The notes below the pieces were generated by a model. It saw only the letters and a list, made by a program, of their open reading frames with translations. It ran no database searches and was not told the DNA's origin. A DNA stretch of 37,315 nucleotides from Oscillospiraceae bacterium (GTDB lineage: Bacteria; Bacillota; Clostridia; Oscillospirales; Acutalibacteraceae), in NCBI GenBank assembly GCA_015066465.1, contig SVOI01000022.1, positions 1-37,315 of the forward strand, in the 5' to 3' direction. The position numbers were made by a program, and so were the translations under genes. The first letter of the stretch is position 1. The number at the start of each line of letters is the position of its first letter. This document shows, one piece after another, positions 1 to 8,926 of the stretch.

Positions 1-1
1 T

Positions 2-379
2 GCAATAGCAAGAATTCCTGTAATTTCAGTTTCTTGTTCACCTAAAACAGACGGTGGCGACAGAAATATCACACTTTCAACATTAGGTATTATCTTTACT
101 GTTCTAAGTATGGTTTCATTCGTTATTTTCTCGGTTTCAATGCAGAATGCATTTGGTGAAATCTTCTCTGCATCACTCTCATTCGGTGGATTCCTTGTTA
201 TATTAGGCTTTGTAGCAGGTATCGTTATTGACGTTCTTATTAAGAGAGCAGATGTTCCTGTTAAATACAAAGACGTTTCAGAATTCGTTGAAAGAGTTGA
301 AGCAAGAAAAACTGAAAAAGCTGAAGCTTTAGCAGAAGCAAAAAGAATTGTTGAAGAATACGAAAGCGCAAAAGCTTAA
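2..379 (+). CDS. C-terminal part of an unrecognised two-helix membrane protein (5' truncated)
   Basis: The reading frame is open from base 2 to the TAA at 377-379, so the window cuts the gene. About 125 residues are visible. They contain two hydrophobic segments, roughly positions 30-53 (starting TLSTLGIIFT) and 63-82 (containing FLVILGFVAGIVIDVLI). A charged, helical, probably cytoplasmic tail rich in Glu, Lys and Ala follows and ends EEYESAKA. The ATG at 110 lies inside the first hydrophobic stretch and is probably not the true start. A terminator follows directly and separates it from the convergent sigG. I do not recognise the family and propose no function. Confidence 0.6.
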   Translation, partial: AIARIPVISVSCSPKTDGGDRNITLSTLGIIFTVLSMVSFVIFSVSMQNAFGEIFSASLSFGGFLVILGFVAGIVIDVLIKRADVPVKYKDVSEFVERVEARKTEKAEALAEAKRIVEEYESAKA

Positions 380-382
380 CAA

Positions 383-415
383 AAAAGGTGGTCTTTTGAC
401 CACCTTTTATTTTTT
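383..415 (+). terminator. Rho-independent terminator, possibly bidirectional
   Basis: An 11-bp perfect stem AAAAGGTGGTC / GACCACCTTTT with a TTTT loop is followed by ATTTTTT. It lies 4 nt after the stop codon of the truncated membrane gene. Because the stem also ends in A/T runs on the other strand, it may serve the convergent sigG gene, whose stop is at 428. Confidence 0.9.
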
Positions 416-427
416 AAAGTAATTTCG

Positions 428-1195
428 CTACTGTTTTTTTATAGAGTCAATCGCATTTTTTTCAAGTCTTGAAACCTGTGCTTGTGAAATGCCTATTTCA
501 TCTGCAACCTCTGTTTGTGTCATACCTTTCATAAATCGCATTGAAAGAATGTTTTTTTCTCTGTCTGGTAAATTTTTAATTTCCTCTTTTAAAACGATTT
601 CGTCTAACCAATCTCTGTCAGTTTCGTTAGAGCCTATCTGGTCCATTAAAAAAATTGTGTCGCCACCATTTGAATACACGGGTTCATAAAAAGAGACGGG
701 GTCAACAACGGCTTCAAGTGCAATTACAACTTCTTCTTTTTTTAAGTTCATTTCTTTTGCGATTTCTTCAACTGTTGGTTCGTAACCCTTTTCATTAGAA
801 ATTCTTTCTTTTATCTGCATAGCGTGGTATGCAGTGTCTCTTAAAGAACGTGAAACTCTTATCGGGTTATTGTCTCTTAAATATCGTCTCACTTCGCCAA
901 TAATCATCGGCACGGCGTAGGTAGAAAAGCGAACGTCGTGGCTTGTGTCAAAATTATCTATTGCTTTAATTAAACCAATGCAACCAACCTGAAACAAATC
1001 GTCTAAGTTTTCACCACGATTAGTAAAACGTTGAATAACACTTAAAACAAGTCTTAAGTTTCCGTTTATTAAATCTTCTCTTGCTTTTTTGTTTCCTTGC
1101 TTTGCTTCTTTTAAAAGTCTTTGTTTTTCTTTTTCAGGCAAAACCTTCAATGTAGCAGTATTTATTCCACAGATTTCTACTTTATTATAAACCAT
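428..1195 (-). CDS. sigG: RNA polymerase sporulation sigma factor SigG
   Basis: Sigma-G drives late forespore gene expression. The 255-residue protein begins with the family-specific N-terminus NKVEICGI. Region 2 is nearly canonical (NGNLRLVLSVIQRF, LDDLFQVGCIGL, VRFSTYAVPMIIGEVRRYLR), then region 3 (NNPIRVSRSLRDTAY) and region 4 with the helix-turn-helix MTQTEVADEIGISQAQVSRL near the C-terminus. The overall match to Bacillus SigG is strong enough to separate it from SigF and SigE. Length is normal. An AAAGGAG ribosome binding site lies 7 nt before the ATG. In Bacillus sigG follows spoIIGA-sigE; here it stands alone, convergent with the preceding membrane gene and divergent from the micro-gene and pyr operon. 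I could not identify a convincing sigma-F/G promoter upstream. Confidence 0.96.
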   Translation of the reverse strand: MVYNKVEICGINTATLKVLPEKEKQRLLKEAKQGNKKAREDLINGNLRLVLSVIQRFTNRGENLDDLFQVGCIGLIKAIDNFDTSHDVRFSTYAVPMIIGEVRRYLRDNNPIRVSRSLRDTAYHAMQIKERISNEKGYEPTVEEIAKEMNLKKEEVVIALEAVVDPVSFYEPVYSNGGDTIFLMDQIGSNETDRDWLDEIVLKEEIKNLPDREKNILSMRFMKGMTQTEVADEIGISQAQVSRLEKNAIDSIKKQ

Positions 1196-1341
1196 AAAAA
1201 ACTCCTTTTAAAACGATATGTAAAAAAGAGTTTTGTGAAGTTTTAAAAGTACAAAAATTATTATTTGCGATTTGTAAACATTTAATCAAAAATTTACTAA
1301 AAAAACCAAAAATTTTTACGCTAATTTTACAATGAAAATTA

Positions 1342-1369
1342 TTGACATTTGAGTAGTGTGTGTTATAAT
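1342..1369 (+). promoter_or_regulatory. Consensus sigma-A promoter for the micro-gene and probably the pyr operon
   Basis: TTGACA at 1342-1347 and TATAAT at 1364-1369 are both perfect consensus hexamers with a 16-nt spacer. The start site would be about 1376, some 35 nt before the ATG of the 59-residue gene. I see no equally good promoter between that gene and pyrC, so this is the likely promoter for the pyr operon as well, with the leader at 1626-1722 acting as a checkpoint. Confidence 0.85.
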
Positions 1370-1410
1370 AATAAAAAGAGAAATTAAGAAGTTTAAGGAG
1401 TGTTAATTCT

Positions 1411-1590
1411 ATGAAAAAGTTTTTAAAATTTTTAGGCGTTTTAGCAGCTATTGCAGCAGCTGCAGCAGCAGTTTATGTTGTTCTTCAGAAAGTAAAAGCA
1501 AAAAATGCTCCTGAAAGCTACGATGAAGACAATTACGTTTCTTGTTCTTGTCTTGAAGATGACTTTATCTCAGAAACAGTAGCTGAATAA
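1411..1590 (+). CDS. 59-residue single-pass membrane micro-protein with a Cys-Ser-Cys motif (unrecognised)
   Basis: This short gene has an ATG 10 nt after an AAGGAG ribosome binding site (1395-1400) and ends at the TAA at 1588-1590. The product starts with MKKFLKFLGV, continues with an Ala/Val-rich transmembrane helix (about residues 5-27), a basic juxtamembrane segment QKVKAK, and an acidic tail holding CSC at residues 45-47 and ending in ETVAE. The positive-inside rule suggests either a short helical hairpin-free anchor or an uncleaved signal anchor. It sits between a consensus promoter and the pyr attenuator, so it may be the first cistron of the pyr transcript or a separate gene ending at that terminator. 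I do not recognise the family; the gene call itself is well supported. Confidence 0.75.
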   Translation: MKKFLKFLGVLAAIAAAAAAVYVVLQKVKAKNAPESYDEDNYVSCSCLEDDFISETVAE

Positions 1591-1625
1591 TTTAATTAAA
1601 AACGACAATTACTTAGTCTTTAATT

Positions 1626-1722
1626 CGATACGAGATATCGGCAAGATTTGAGTTTAACAATGGGTAAGTTATGCCCTTATATAAACTACTCAAGCCTTTG
1701 CCGTTTTGGCAAAGGCTTTTTT
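1626..1722 (+). promoter_or_regulatory. Attenuator-type RNA leader of the pyr operon with alternative hairpins
   Basis: Three elements can be read. First, a 5-bp hairpin CGATA / TATCG (1626-1640). Second, a long-range pairing in which GGCAA (1640-1644) pairs with TTGCC (1698-1702) and TTGAGTTTA (1648-1656) pairs with 1682-1693 across a 3-nt bulge, enclosing a small GGG/CCC element (1662-1664, 1674-1676). Third, a terminator at 1692-1722. The second structure uses the 5' arm of the terminator, so the two are mutually exclusive: the expected design of a transcription attenuator. I see no PyrR recognition loop, T-box or riboswitch class that I know, so the sensed signal is unknown. The pairing is seen; the switching is inferred. 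Confidence 0.6.
1692..1722 (+). terminator. Intrinsic terminator 38 nt before pyrC (attenuator terminator)
   Basis: An 11-bp perfect stem AAGCCTTTGCC (1692-1702) / GGCAAAGGCTT (1708-1718) with a GTTTT loop and a run of six T residues. Its position between the micro-gene and pyrC means it either ends the micro-gene transcript or controls entry into the pyr operon. The overlap with the antiterminator pairing favours the second role. Confidence 0.85.
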
Positions 1723-1760
1723 ATAAGATGATTTTAAATTTTCAGAAGGATTGGTTTTGA

Positions 1761-3008
1761 ATGGAATTCGCATTTAAAAATGCACACGTTTACAAAAATC
1801 AAAGAGTAACATTCAATCCTGAATATACCTGTCAGTTGGATATTCAGGGTGGTGTGGCTATTTCTTCATTTTTAAAGGATTTATTATCTTCAAGTGTTTC
1901 TGAATATGGTATTTTTCCCGGTTTCTGTGATGTTCACGTTCATCTCAGAGAGCCGGGTTTTTCTTATAAAGAGACAATTAAAACCGGTACTTTAGCTTCG
2001 GCACGAGGTGGTTACACAGACGTTCTCTCAATGCCTAACTTAAATCCTGTTCCTCATAATGAAGAAAATATGAATATCCAGAGGGATATAATTAAAAGAG
2101 ATGCTGTTATTGGGGTTCATCCGTTCGCATCACTTACAGTTGATGAAAAAGGTGAAGAGCTTTCAGAAATTGAAAAGTTAGCACCGATTTCTATTGGCTA
2201 CTCAGATGACGGCAGAGGAGTTCAGAGTGAAAGCTTAATGCGCTCTGCAATGGAAAAGGCAAAAAGTTTAAATAAAATAATCTCAGCCCATTGTGAAGAT
2301 AATTCACTTCTTAATGGTGGTTATATCCATAAGGGCGAATACGCTCTAAAAAATAACCACGCTGGTATATGTAGCGAAAGCGAATGGGGTCCAATAAAGC
2401 GTGATATAAAATTAGCAAAAGAAACAGGTTGTAAATATCACGTCTGCCACATCTCAACTAAAGAAAGTGTCGAAATAATAAGACAGGCTAAAAAAGATGG
2501 TGTAGATATCACTTGCGAAACTGCTCCGCATTACCTTGTTTTAAATGATATGATGTTACAGGATGATGGTAGATTTAAAATGAATCCACCAATCCGCTCG
2601 GAAGAAGATAGACAGGCTTTAATAGAAGGTATACTTGATGGCACAATAGATATGCTCGCAACTGACCACGCTCCACATTCTTTTGAAGAAAAATCTAAAG
2701 GGCTTAAAGGTAGTCTTATGGGAATAACGGGTATTGAAACTGCTTTCTCTATAGTTTACACAAAACTTATAAAAACTGGCATATTGCCACTTGAATTAGT
2801 TATAAAAATGCTTACAGATAATCCAAGAAATCGTTTCGGTATAAAAGATAATGATTCTCTTACTATCTGGAATTTAAGCGATGAATATAAAATTGACAGT
2901 AACGAATTTCTTTCAATGGGTAAGGCAACGCCATTCCAGAATGAAAGTGTTTTCGGAAAGTGTCTTATGACTGTATATGGAGGTAAAATTGTATGGCAAA
3001 CGAAGTAA
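1761..3008 (+). CDS. pyrC: Dihydroorotase (class I type)
   Basis: Converts N-carbamoyl-aspartate to dihydroorotate, the third step of UMP synthesis, in the cytoplasm. The 415-residue amidohydrolase keeps the metal ligands: DVHVHLREPG (His59, His61), SDDGRG (Asp150, the usual bridging or ligand Asp of bacterial class I enzymes), SAHCED (His177), CHIS (His230) and the catalytic ATDHAPH (Asp302). Substrate-binding residues are also present (MPNLNP, Asn93). Length is normal for the family. A GAAGGA ribosome binding site (1745-1750) precedes the ATG by 10 nt. It is the first pyr cistron, just downstream of the attenuator, and its last 16 nt overlap the start of carA, indicating translational coupling. 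Confidence 0.95.
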   Translation: MEFAFKNAHVYKNQRVTFNPEYTCQLDIQGGVAISSFLKDLLSSSVSEYGIFPGFCDVHVHLREPGFSYKETIKTGTLASARGGYTDVLSMPNLNPVPHNEENMNIQRDIIKRDAVIGVHPFASLTVDEKGEELSEIEKLAPISIGYSDDGRGVQSESLMRSAMEKAKSLNKIISAHCEDNSLLNGGYIHKGEYALKNNHAGICSESEWGPIKRDIKLAKETGCKYHVCHISTKESVEIIRQAKKDGVDITCETAPHYLVLNDMMLQDDGRFKMNPPIRSEEDRQALIEGILDGTIDMLATDHAPHSFEEKSKGLKGSLMGITGIETAFSIVYTKLIKTGILPLELVIKMLTDNPRNRFGIKDNDSLTIWNLSDEYKIDSNEFLSMGKATPFQNESVFGKCLMTVYGGKIVWQTK

Positions 3009-4078
3009 GAAAAAAGATTGTCTTTCAGGATGGTAGCGAATTTGTTGGCTATGGTTTTGGTGCAGACACAGAAAGAGTATGCGAAATAGTTTTTAATACT
3101 GCTATGGCAGGCTATCAGGAAATGATTTCTGACCCAAGCTTTGCAAATAAAATTGTAGTTATGACTTATCCGCTTATCGGTAACTATGGTGTTGCAGATG
3201 AAGACTTTGAAGCAAAAGCTTCTTCACTCGGTGGTCTTGTTGTAAGAGAATATAACGATATTCCTTCAAACTTCCGATACACAAAAACACTTTCAGAAGA
3301 AATGGAAGAAAACCACATTCCTGGTATCTGGGGTGTAGATACAAGAGAAATCACAAGAAAAATTCGTGATAATGGTAGTCAGAGAGTAATTCTTACAAAT
3401 GCTGACGTTCCAACAGAAAAAGCTCTTGAAATTATAAAAAATACACCAGTTGAAACTGATGCAGTAGCAAAGGTGAGCTGTAAAAAACGTTGGTATTCAA
3501 GAACAACAAATGCAAAATACAACGTTGTTGCTGTTGACTGTGGTATTAAGCTTAATATAATCCGTCTTTTAAATGCACGTGGTTGTAACGTAACTGTTGT
3601 GCCTTACAACACATCTGCAAAAGAAATTATAAAGATGAATCCAGACGGCGTTATTATTTCTAACGGCCCTGGTAGTCCAGATGACGTTTCTTCTATTGTT
3701 GAAGTAGTAAAAGAACTTAAAGGCAAATTCCCACTCTTTGGTATTGGTCTCGGCAATCTTTTGATTGGTGTGGCTTACGGTGCTAAAGCAGATAAATTAA
3801 AATTCGGTCACCACGGTGGCAACCACCCTGTAATGAATGTTGATACAAATAAGGTTTTAACAGTTTCTCAGGGTGAAGATTATACACTCAATGAAGATTC
3901 ATTGAAAAGCACAACATTAAAAATAACACATCGTGATATTCTTGATAAAACAGTTGCGGGTGTTGAAAATGCAAATGAAAAAGTTTTCGGCGTTCAGTTT
4001 AATCCAGAAGGTGCACCAGGTGCAGTAAACGATGCTTTGTTCGATAAATTTATTAATCTTATGAAGGAGGGCAAGTAA
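2993..4078 (+). CDS. carA: Carbamoyl phosphate synthetase small subunit with a degenerate glutaminase site
   Basis: CarA normally hydrolyses glutamine and channels ammonia to CarB. This 361-residue protein has normal length, a well-conserved N-terminal domain ([20 protein letters not shown]) and the GATase frame ([19 protein letters not shown]). The active site is altered at several separate places. The nucleophile motif GICLGHQLL reads GIGLGNLLI, putting Gly252 (codon 3746-3748) where Cys is expected. The usual SQNHGY of the glutamine pocket reads SQGEDY (residues 292-297). The catalytic HPE reads NPE, with Asn337 (codon 4001-4003) replacing His. The reading frame and surrounding sequence are intact, so this is not a frameshift or pseudogene decay. 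Family knowledge says Cys and His are essential for glutamine use; I infer a structural subunit of an ammonia-dependent synthetase. GGAGGT lies 8 nt before the ATG. Confidence 0.93.
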   Translation: MANEVRKKIVFQDGSEFVGYGFGADTERVCEIVFNTAMAGYQEMISDPSFANKIVVMTYPLIGNYGVADEDFEAKASSLGGLVVREYNDIPSNFRYTKTLSEEMEENHIPGIWGVDTREITRKIRDNGSQRVILTNADVPTEKALEIIKNTPVETDAVAKVSCKKRWYSRTTNAKYNVVAVDCGIKLNIIRLLNARGCNVTVVPYNTSAKEIIKMNPDGVIISNGPGSPDDVSSIVEVVKELKGKFPLFGIGLGNLLIGVAYGAKADKLKFGHHGGNHPVMNVDTNKVLTVSQGEDYTLNEDSLKSTTLKITHRDILDKTVAGVENANEKVFGVQFNPEGAPGAVNDALFDKFINLMKEGK

Positions 4079-4079
4079 G

Positions 4080-7000
4080 ATGCCAAAAAGAACTGATATA
4101 AAGAAAATACTTGTTATAGGCTCTGGCCCTATCGTAATTGGACAGGCTGCTGAATTCGACTACGCTGGTACACAGGCTTGTCTTGCACTTAAAGAAGAAG
4201 GTTATGAAGTAATTCTTTGTAACTCAAACCCAGCTACTATTATGACAGATACCTCAATGGCTGACAAAGTTTATATGGAGCCACTCACACTCGAATATAT
4301 TGCAAAAGTTATCCGTTATGAAAGACCAGATGCAATTGTTCCTGGCATCGGCGGTCAGACAGGTCTCAACCTTGCTATGCAGCTTGAGAAAAAAGGCATT
4401 TTAAAAGAATGTGAGGTTGAACTTTTAGGTACAAAGAGTGAAAGTATCGAAAGAGCAGAAGACCGTGAACTCTTTAAACAACTCTGTCTTGATTTAGGTG
4501 AGCCTGTTCTTCCATCTGAAATTGCTAACACAGTTGAAGAAGGTCTTGCAGCTTGTGAAAGAATCGGTTATCCAGTTGTTCTTCGTCCTGCATTTACATT
4601 AGGTGGTACAGGTGGCGGTTTCGCTGATAACGAAGCAGAATGCCGTGAGCTTCTTAAAAATGGTCTTAAGCTTTCACCAGTTCATCAGGTTCTTGTTGAA
4701 AAGAGCATTAAAGGCTATAAAGAAATTGAGTTTGAAGTTATGCGCGACTCAAACGATACAGCTATTGCAATCTGTAATATGGAAAACGTTGACCCTGTTG
4801 GTATTCACACAGGTGACTCTATAGTTGTCTGCCCTTGTCAGACTCTTACAAATAAAGAAGCTGGTATGCTTCGTGACAGTGCTTTAAGAATTATTAAAGC
4901 GTTAGAAATTGAGGGCGGTTGTAACGTTCAGTTCGCACTTGACCCACTTTCATTTGATTATTACGTTATCGAGGTTAACCCACGTGTTTCTCGTTCATCA
5001 GCTTTAGCTTCTAAAGCAAGTGGTTACCCAATCGCTCGTGTAACTGCAAAAATTGCTGTTGGAATGCACCTTGAGGAAATTCAACTTGCAAATATTCCAG
5101 CGGCTTGTGAACCAGCACTTGACTACGTTGTTGCAAAAATGCCACGTTTCCCATTCGATAAATTTGCAACTGCAAACAATAAGCTTTCAACTCAGATGAA
5201 GGCAACAGGTGAAGTAATGAGCCTTGGCAGAACTATTGAAGAATGTCTTTTAAAGGCTGCACGTTCACTTGAAATAGGTGTTTGCCACCTTTATATGAAA
5301 AAGTTTGACGATTATACAGAAGCAGAGCTTCTCGAGTATATCAAAGACGGCACAGACGACAGAATCTTTGCTATTGCAGAGCTTATCAGCCACGGCACAG
5401 ATATCGGTATGATTTCTGATGCTACTAAGATTGATATTCTCTTCCTTGAAAAAGTAAGAAATATTATTCGTATGGAAGAAAAACTCAAAGCTAATAAGAA
5501 CGATTTAACAGTTCTTTATGAGGCAAAGAGAATGGGCTTCTGTGACCAGTATATAGCTCGTCTCTGGGAATGCACAGAACTCGATGTTTATAATCTTCGT
5601 GTTGAAAACAATATGTTCCCGGTTTACAAAATGATTGATACCTGTGCAGCAGAATTTGAAGGTACAGTTCCTTATTTCTACTCAACCTATGAAGCAGAAA
5701 ACGAATCTGTTGTAACAGATAAAGAAAAAATCATTGTTCTTGGTTCTGGTCCTATCAGAATTGGTCAGGGTGTTGAATTTGACTACTCAACAGTTCACGC
5801 TGTTCAGACAATCAAAGCTTCTGGTTACGAGGCAATTATTATAAACAACAACCCAGAAACTGTTTCAACAGACTACACCTGTTCAGATAAGCTTTATTTC
5901 GAACCACTTACAGTTGAAGATGTTATGAATATTATCCACCTCGAAAAACCAATGGGCGTTATCGCTTCTCTTGGTGGTCAGACTGCTATCAACTTAGCAG
6001 AGCCACTTAAAAATCGTGGTGTGAAAATCATCGGTACAGACTGTGATGCTATTGAAAAAGCAGAAAACCGTGATTCATTCGAAAAGCTCCTTAAAGAGCT
6101 CGATATTCCACAACCAGAAGGTAAAGCTGTTACTAAGATAGAAGATGGTCTCGAAGCTGCAAAGAAAATCGGCTACCCTGTATTAGTTCGTCCATCATTC
6201 GTTTTAGGTGGCCGTGCAATGCAGATTGTTGCTGATGAAGAACAATTAAAGCATTACCTTAAAACTGCCGTTGAAATTGATGAGGACAAGCCAGTTCTTG
6301 TTGATAAATATATTTCAGGTAAAGAAGTTGAAGTTGATGCTATCTGCGACGGTAAAGACGTTTTCGTACCAGGTATTATGGAGCTTGTTGAAAGAACAGG
6401 TATCCACAGTGGTGACTCAACAAGCGTTTACCCAACCTTCAGTATTTCACAAAAGGTAAGAGAAACAATTCTTGATTATACAAAGAAATTAGGTCTTGGT
6501 ATCGGTATCATTGGTCTTTACAACATTCAGTTCATTGTTGATAAGGATGACAACGTATTCATTATCGAGGTTAACCCACGTTCTTCAAGAACAGTTCCAT
6601 TCCTTTCAAAAGCAACTTCTTATAGTCTTGCAGATATTGCAACTCTCACAATCTTAGGCAAGAGCCTTAAAGAGCAGGGTATTGACTATATTTACCCAGA
6701 AGATAAAAAACGTTGGTATGTTAAAGCACCTGCTTTCTCATTCTCAAAGCTTCGTGGTCTTGATGCTTACCTTTCACCAGAAATGAAGTCAACAGGTGAA
6801 GCTATCGGTTATGACGATAAACTCACACGTGCGCTTTATAAAGCATTACAGGCTTCTGGTATGAACGTTATGAATTATGGTACAGTTCTCGCAACTATTG
6901 CCGATGAAGATAAAGAAGAAGCATTACCAATCATTCGTCGCTTCTACAATATGGGCTTCAACATTCAGGCAACTGAGGGTACTGCAAACTTCCTTAAAGA

Positions 7001-7259
7001 AAATGGTATCAGAACTCACGCTGTTAAGAAAATCAGCGAAGGCAGTGAAGAAATTCTTAACAATATGCGTCAGGGTTATATCAACTACGTTATCAATACT
7101 CGTGATATCAACCAGACTGGTTACTTGTCAGATGGTCACGAAATCCGTCAATGTGCTGTTGAAAACAACGTAACACTCTTCACTTCACTCGATACTGTTG
7201 CTGTGTTACTCGATGTTCTTGAAGAAACAACACTTTGCATTTCAACAATTGACGCTTAA
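4080..7259 (+). CDS. carB: Carbamoyl phosphate synthetase large subunit
   Basis: Makes carbamoyl phosphate from bicarbonate, ammonia and two ATP. The 1059-residue protein has the standard plan. The N-terminal carboxyphosphate half starts with a [17 protein letters not shown] motif and carries [16 protein letters not shown]. The carbamoyl-phosphate half begins around residue 548 with [18 protein letters not shown] and carries [18 protein letters not shown]-terminal allosteric MGS-like domain runs from about residue 932, with an ATEGTA phosphate-binding type motif and VINT, resembling the nucleotide-regulated bacterial domain more than the acetylglutamate-regulated animal one. It appears fully functional, in contrast with its CarA partner. 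The ATG is 1 nt beyond the carA stop, with AAGGAGG (4064-4070) inside the end of carA, so the two subunits should be made in step. Confidence 0.96.
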   Translation: MPKRTDIKKILVIGSGPIVIGQAAEFDYAGTQACLALKEEGYEVILCNSNPATIMTDTSMADKVYMEPLTLEYIAKVIRYERPDAIVPGIGGQTGLNLAMQLEKKGILKECEVELLGTKSESIERAEDRELFKQLCLDLGEPVLPSEIANTVEEGLAACERIGYPVVLRPAFTLGGTGGGFADNEAECRELLKNGLKLSPVHQVLVEKSIKGYKEIEFEVMRDSNDTAIAICNMENVDPVGIHTGDSIVVCPCQTLTNKEAGMLRDSALRIIKALEIEGGCNVQFALDPLSFDYYVIEVNPRVSRSSALASKASGYPIARVTAKIAVGMHLEEIQLANIPAACEPALDYVVAKMPRFPFDKFATANNKLSTQMKATGEVMSLGRTIEECLLKAARSLEIGVCHLYMKKFDDYTEAELLEYIKDGTDDRIFAIAELISHGTDIGMISDATKIDILFLEKVRNIIRMEEKLKANKNDLTVLYEAKRMGFCDQYIARLWECTELDVYNLRVENNMFPVYKMIDTCAAEFEGTVPYFYSTYEAENESVVTDKEKIIVLGSGPIRIGQGVEFDYSTVHAVQTIKASGYEAIIINNNPETVSTDYTCSDKLYFEPLTVEDVMNIIHLEKPMGVIASLGGQTAINLAEPLKNRGVKIIGTDCDAIEKAENRDSFEKLLKELDIPQPEGKAVTKIEDGLEAAKKIGYPVLVRPSFVLGGRAMQIVADEEQLKHYLKTAVEIDEDKPVLVDKYISGKEVEVDAICDGKDVFVPGIMELVERTGIHSGDSTSVYPTFSISQKVRETILDYTKKLGLGIGIIGLYNIQFIVDKDDNVFIIEVNPRSSRTVPFLSKATSYSLADIATLTILGKSLKEQGIDYIYPEDKKRWYVKAPAFSFSKLRGLDAYLSPEMKSTGEAIGYDDKLTRALYKALQASGMNVMNYGTVLATIADEDKEEALPIIRRFYNMGFNIQATEGTANFLKENGIRTHAVKKISEGSEEILNNMRQGYINYVINTRDINQTGYLSDGHEIRQCAVENNVTLFTSLDTVAVLLDVLEETTLCISTIDA

Positions 7260-7289
7260 TGAACGTATAATATTTGGAGATAAATTAAA

Positions 7290-8021
7290 ATGACTCAAGG
7301 AATTTATACAATAAAAGAAAACAAAAAAATCGCAAAAGATGTTTTCAAAATGATTGTTGAGGGCGATACCTCTGCTTTGACTGCAACAGGTCAGTTTGTT
7401 AACTTAAAAATTGACGGTTTATATTTAAGACGTCCAATTTCAGTTTGTGATTATGATGACAGTACAATTACACTTATCTATAAGGTAGTAGGTGCAGGTA
7501 CTGAGATTATGTCTACAAGAGTACCAGGCGAAAGGTTTGATATTTTAGTTGGGCTCGGCAATGGCTACAATACCGATAAAAGTGGAGGAAATCCACTTTT
7601 AATCGGCGGTGGTGTTGGTGTTCCACCAATGTATGGACTTTGTAAAAAGTTAATAGCAGAAGGCAAAAAGCCAACTGTAATTTTAGGCTTTAATACTGCT
7701 GATGAAATCTTCTACAAAGAAGAATTTGAAAATTTGGGTGCAACAGTTTACGTTACAACTGTTGATGGTAGTGTAGGTGTAAAGGGCTTTGTAACCGATG
7801 TTATGAAAGACCTTACATATTCTTACTTCTTCACTTGTGGGCCAATGCCAATGTTTAAAGCTATTGAAAATACTGCAGTAACAAGCGGTCAATATAGCTT
7901 TGAAGAAAGAATGGGCTGTGGCTTTGGTGCTTGTATGGGTTGCTCCTGCAAAACAAAATACGGCAACAAACGTATCTGTAAAGATGGTCCTGTTTTAGAA
8001 AGGGAGGAGATTATATGGTAA
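7290..8021 (+). CDS. pyrK: Dihydroorotate dehydrogenase B electron-transfer subunit
   Basis: PyrK carries FAD and a 2Fe-2S cluster and passes electrons from the PyrD flavin to NAD+. The 243-residue protein shows the ferredoxin-reductase fold: the FAD-binding LRRPISVCD near residue 50, the nucleotide-binding LLIGGGVGVPPMYGL and the conserved FTCGPMPMFKA. The C-terminal cluster site is C-x4-C-x2-C-x11-C at Cys210, Cys215, Cys218 and Cys230. A TTTGGAGA ribosome binding site lies in the 30-nt gap after carB. Its last seven bases overlap the pyrD start (ATGGTAA), which fits the fixed stoichiometry of the PyrK2PyrD2 complex. Presence of PyrK shows the class 1B, NAD-linked enzyme typical of Gram-positive anaerobes. 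Confidence 0.95.
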   Translation: MTQGIYTIKENKKIAKDVFKMIVEGDTSALTATGQFVNLKIDGLYLRRPISVCDYDDSTITLIYKVVGAGTEIMSTRVPGERFDILVGLGNGYNTDKSGGNPLLIGGGVGVPPMYGLCKKLIAEGKKPTVILGFNTADEIFYKEEFENLGATVYVTTVDGSVGVKGFVTDVMKDLTYSYFFTCGPMPMFKAIENTAVTSGQYSFEERMGCGFGACMGCSCKTKYGNKRICKDGPVLEREEIIW

Positions 8022-8926
8022 ATCTTGAAACTTCACTTTGTGGTTTAACACTCTCAAATCCCTTGATTCCTGCAAGCGGTACTTTCGGATACGGCTACGA
8101 ATTCGCAGAGCTTTATGATATTAATATTTTGGGTTCATTCTCATTCAAAGGCACAACTAAGGATGCTCGTTTTGGTAATCCTACACCAAGAATTGCAGAA
8201 TGTGAAGCTGGTATGATAAATGCTGTCGGACTTCAGAATCCTGGTGTTGAAAAGGTAATTACAGAAGAGTTACCAAAGCTTAAAGAAGTGTTTAATAAAA
8301 AAGTTATGGCAAACGTAAGTGGATTTTCAGTTGAAGATTACGTTTACACTTGCGAGAAGTTAGATAAAGAAGAACAAGTTGGTTGGCTTGAGGTTAACGT
8401 TAGCTGTCCAAATGTTCACGGTGGCGGTATGAGCTTTGGTACTTCACCAGAAGCCGCCGCAGAAGTAACAAGAGAAGTTAAAAAAGCTACAACAAAGCCT
8501 GTAATTATAAAGCTTTCACCTAATGTTACTGATATTGTGTCTATAGCAAAGGCTTGCGAAGAAGCTGGTGCAGACGGTATAAGCCTTATAAATACACTTT
8601 TAGGTATGCGAATTGATTTAAAAACAAAGAAACCTGTTATTGCTAACAAAATGGGTGGTTTCTCAGGTAATGCAATTAAACCCGTTGCAGTAAGAATGGT
8701 TTATCAGGTATATGATGCAGTTAACATTCCGATTGTCGGAATGGGCGGTGTTTCAACTGCAGAGGATGTAATTGAATTTATGTTAGCAGGTGCTTCAGCT
8801 GTTGAGGTTGGTGCTGCAAACTTAATTAACCCTTACGTGTGTAAAGATATTATTGAAGATTTACCACGTGTTATGGAAAAATATGGTATTACTAATTTAA
8901 AAGATATTATAGGAGGCGCACACTAA
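8015..8926 (+). CDS. pyrD: Dihydroorotate dehydrogenase B, catalytic subunit (class 1B)
   Basis: Oxidises dihydroorotate to orotate using FMN and hands electrons to PyrK. The 303-residue protein starts [20 protein letters not shown] and has the class 1 active-site loop NVSCPN with Cys131 as the catalytic base, which distinguishes it from serine-based class 2 enzymes. FMN-binding segments include [17 protein letters not shown] and [28 protein letters not shown] ribosome binding site sits inside the end of pyrK. The stop codon overlaps the pyrF start (TAATG). Length and motifs are all normal. Confidence 0.96.
   Translation: MVNLETSLCGLTLSNPLIPASGTFGYGYEFAELYDINILGSFSFKGTTKDARFGNPTPRIAECEAGMINAVGLQNPGVEKVITEELPKLKEVFNKKVMANVSGFSVEDYVYTCEKLDKEEQVGWLEVNVSCPNVHGGGMSFGTSPEAAAEVTREVKKATTKPVIIKLSPNVTDIVSIAKACEEAGADGISLINTLLGMRIDLKTKKPVIANKMGGFSGNAIKPVAVRMVYQVYDAVNIPIVGMGGVSTAEDVIEFMLAGASAVEVGAANLINPYVCKDIIEDLPRVMEKYGITNLKDIIGGAH

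Noticed and set aside
1626-1702. PyrR-binding site or T-box in the pyr leader
   Set aside because: No purine-rich PyrR loop of the known CNGNGAGG type and no T-box TGGNACC bulge is present, so I left the leader unclassified.
2993-4078. carA as a decaying pseudogene
   Set aside because: Length, frame, overlap with pyrC, ribosome binding sites and all non-catalytic motifs are intact. Only catalytic and glutamine-binding residues differ, which fits functional change rather than decay.
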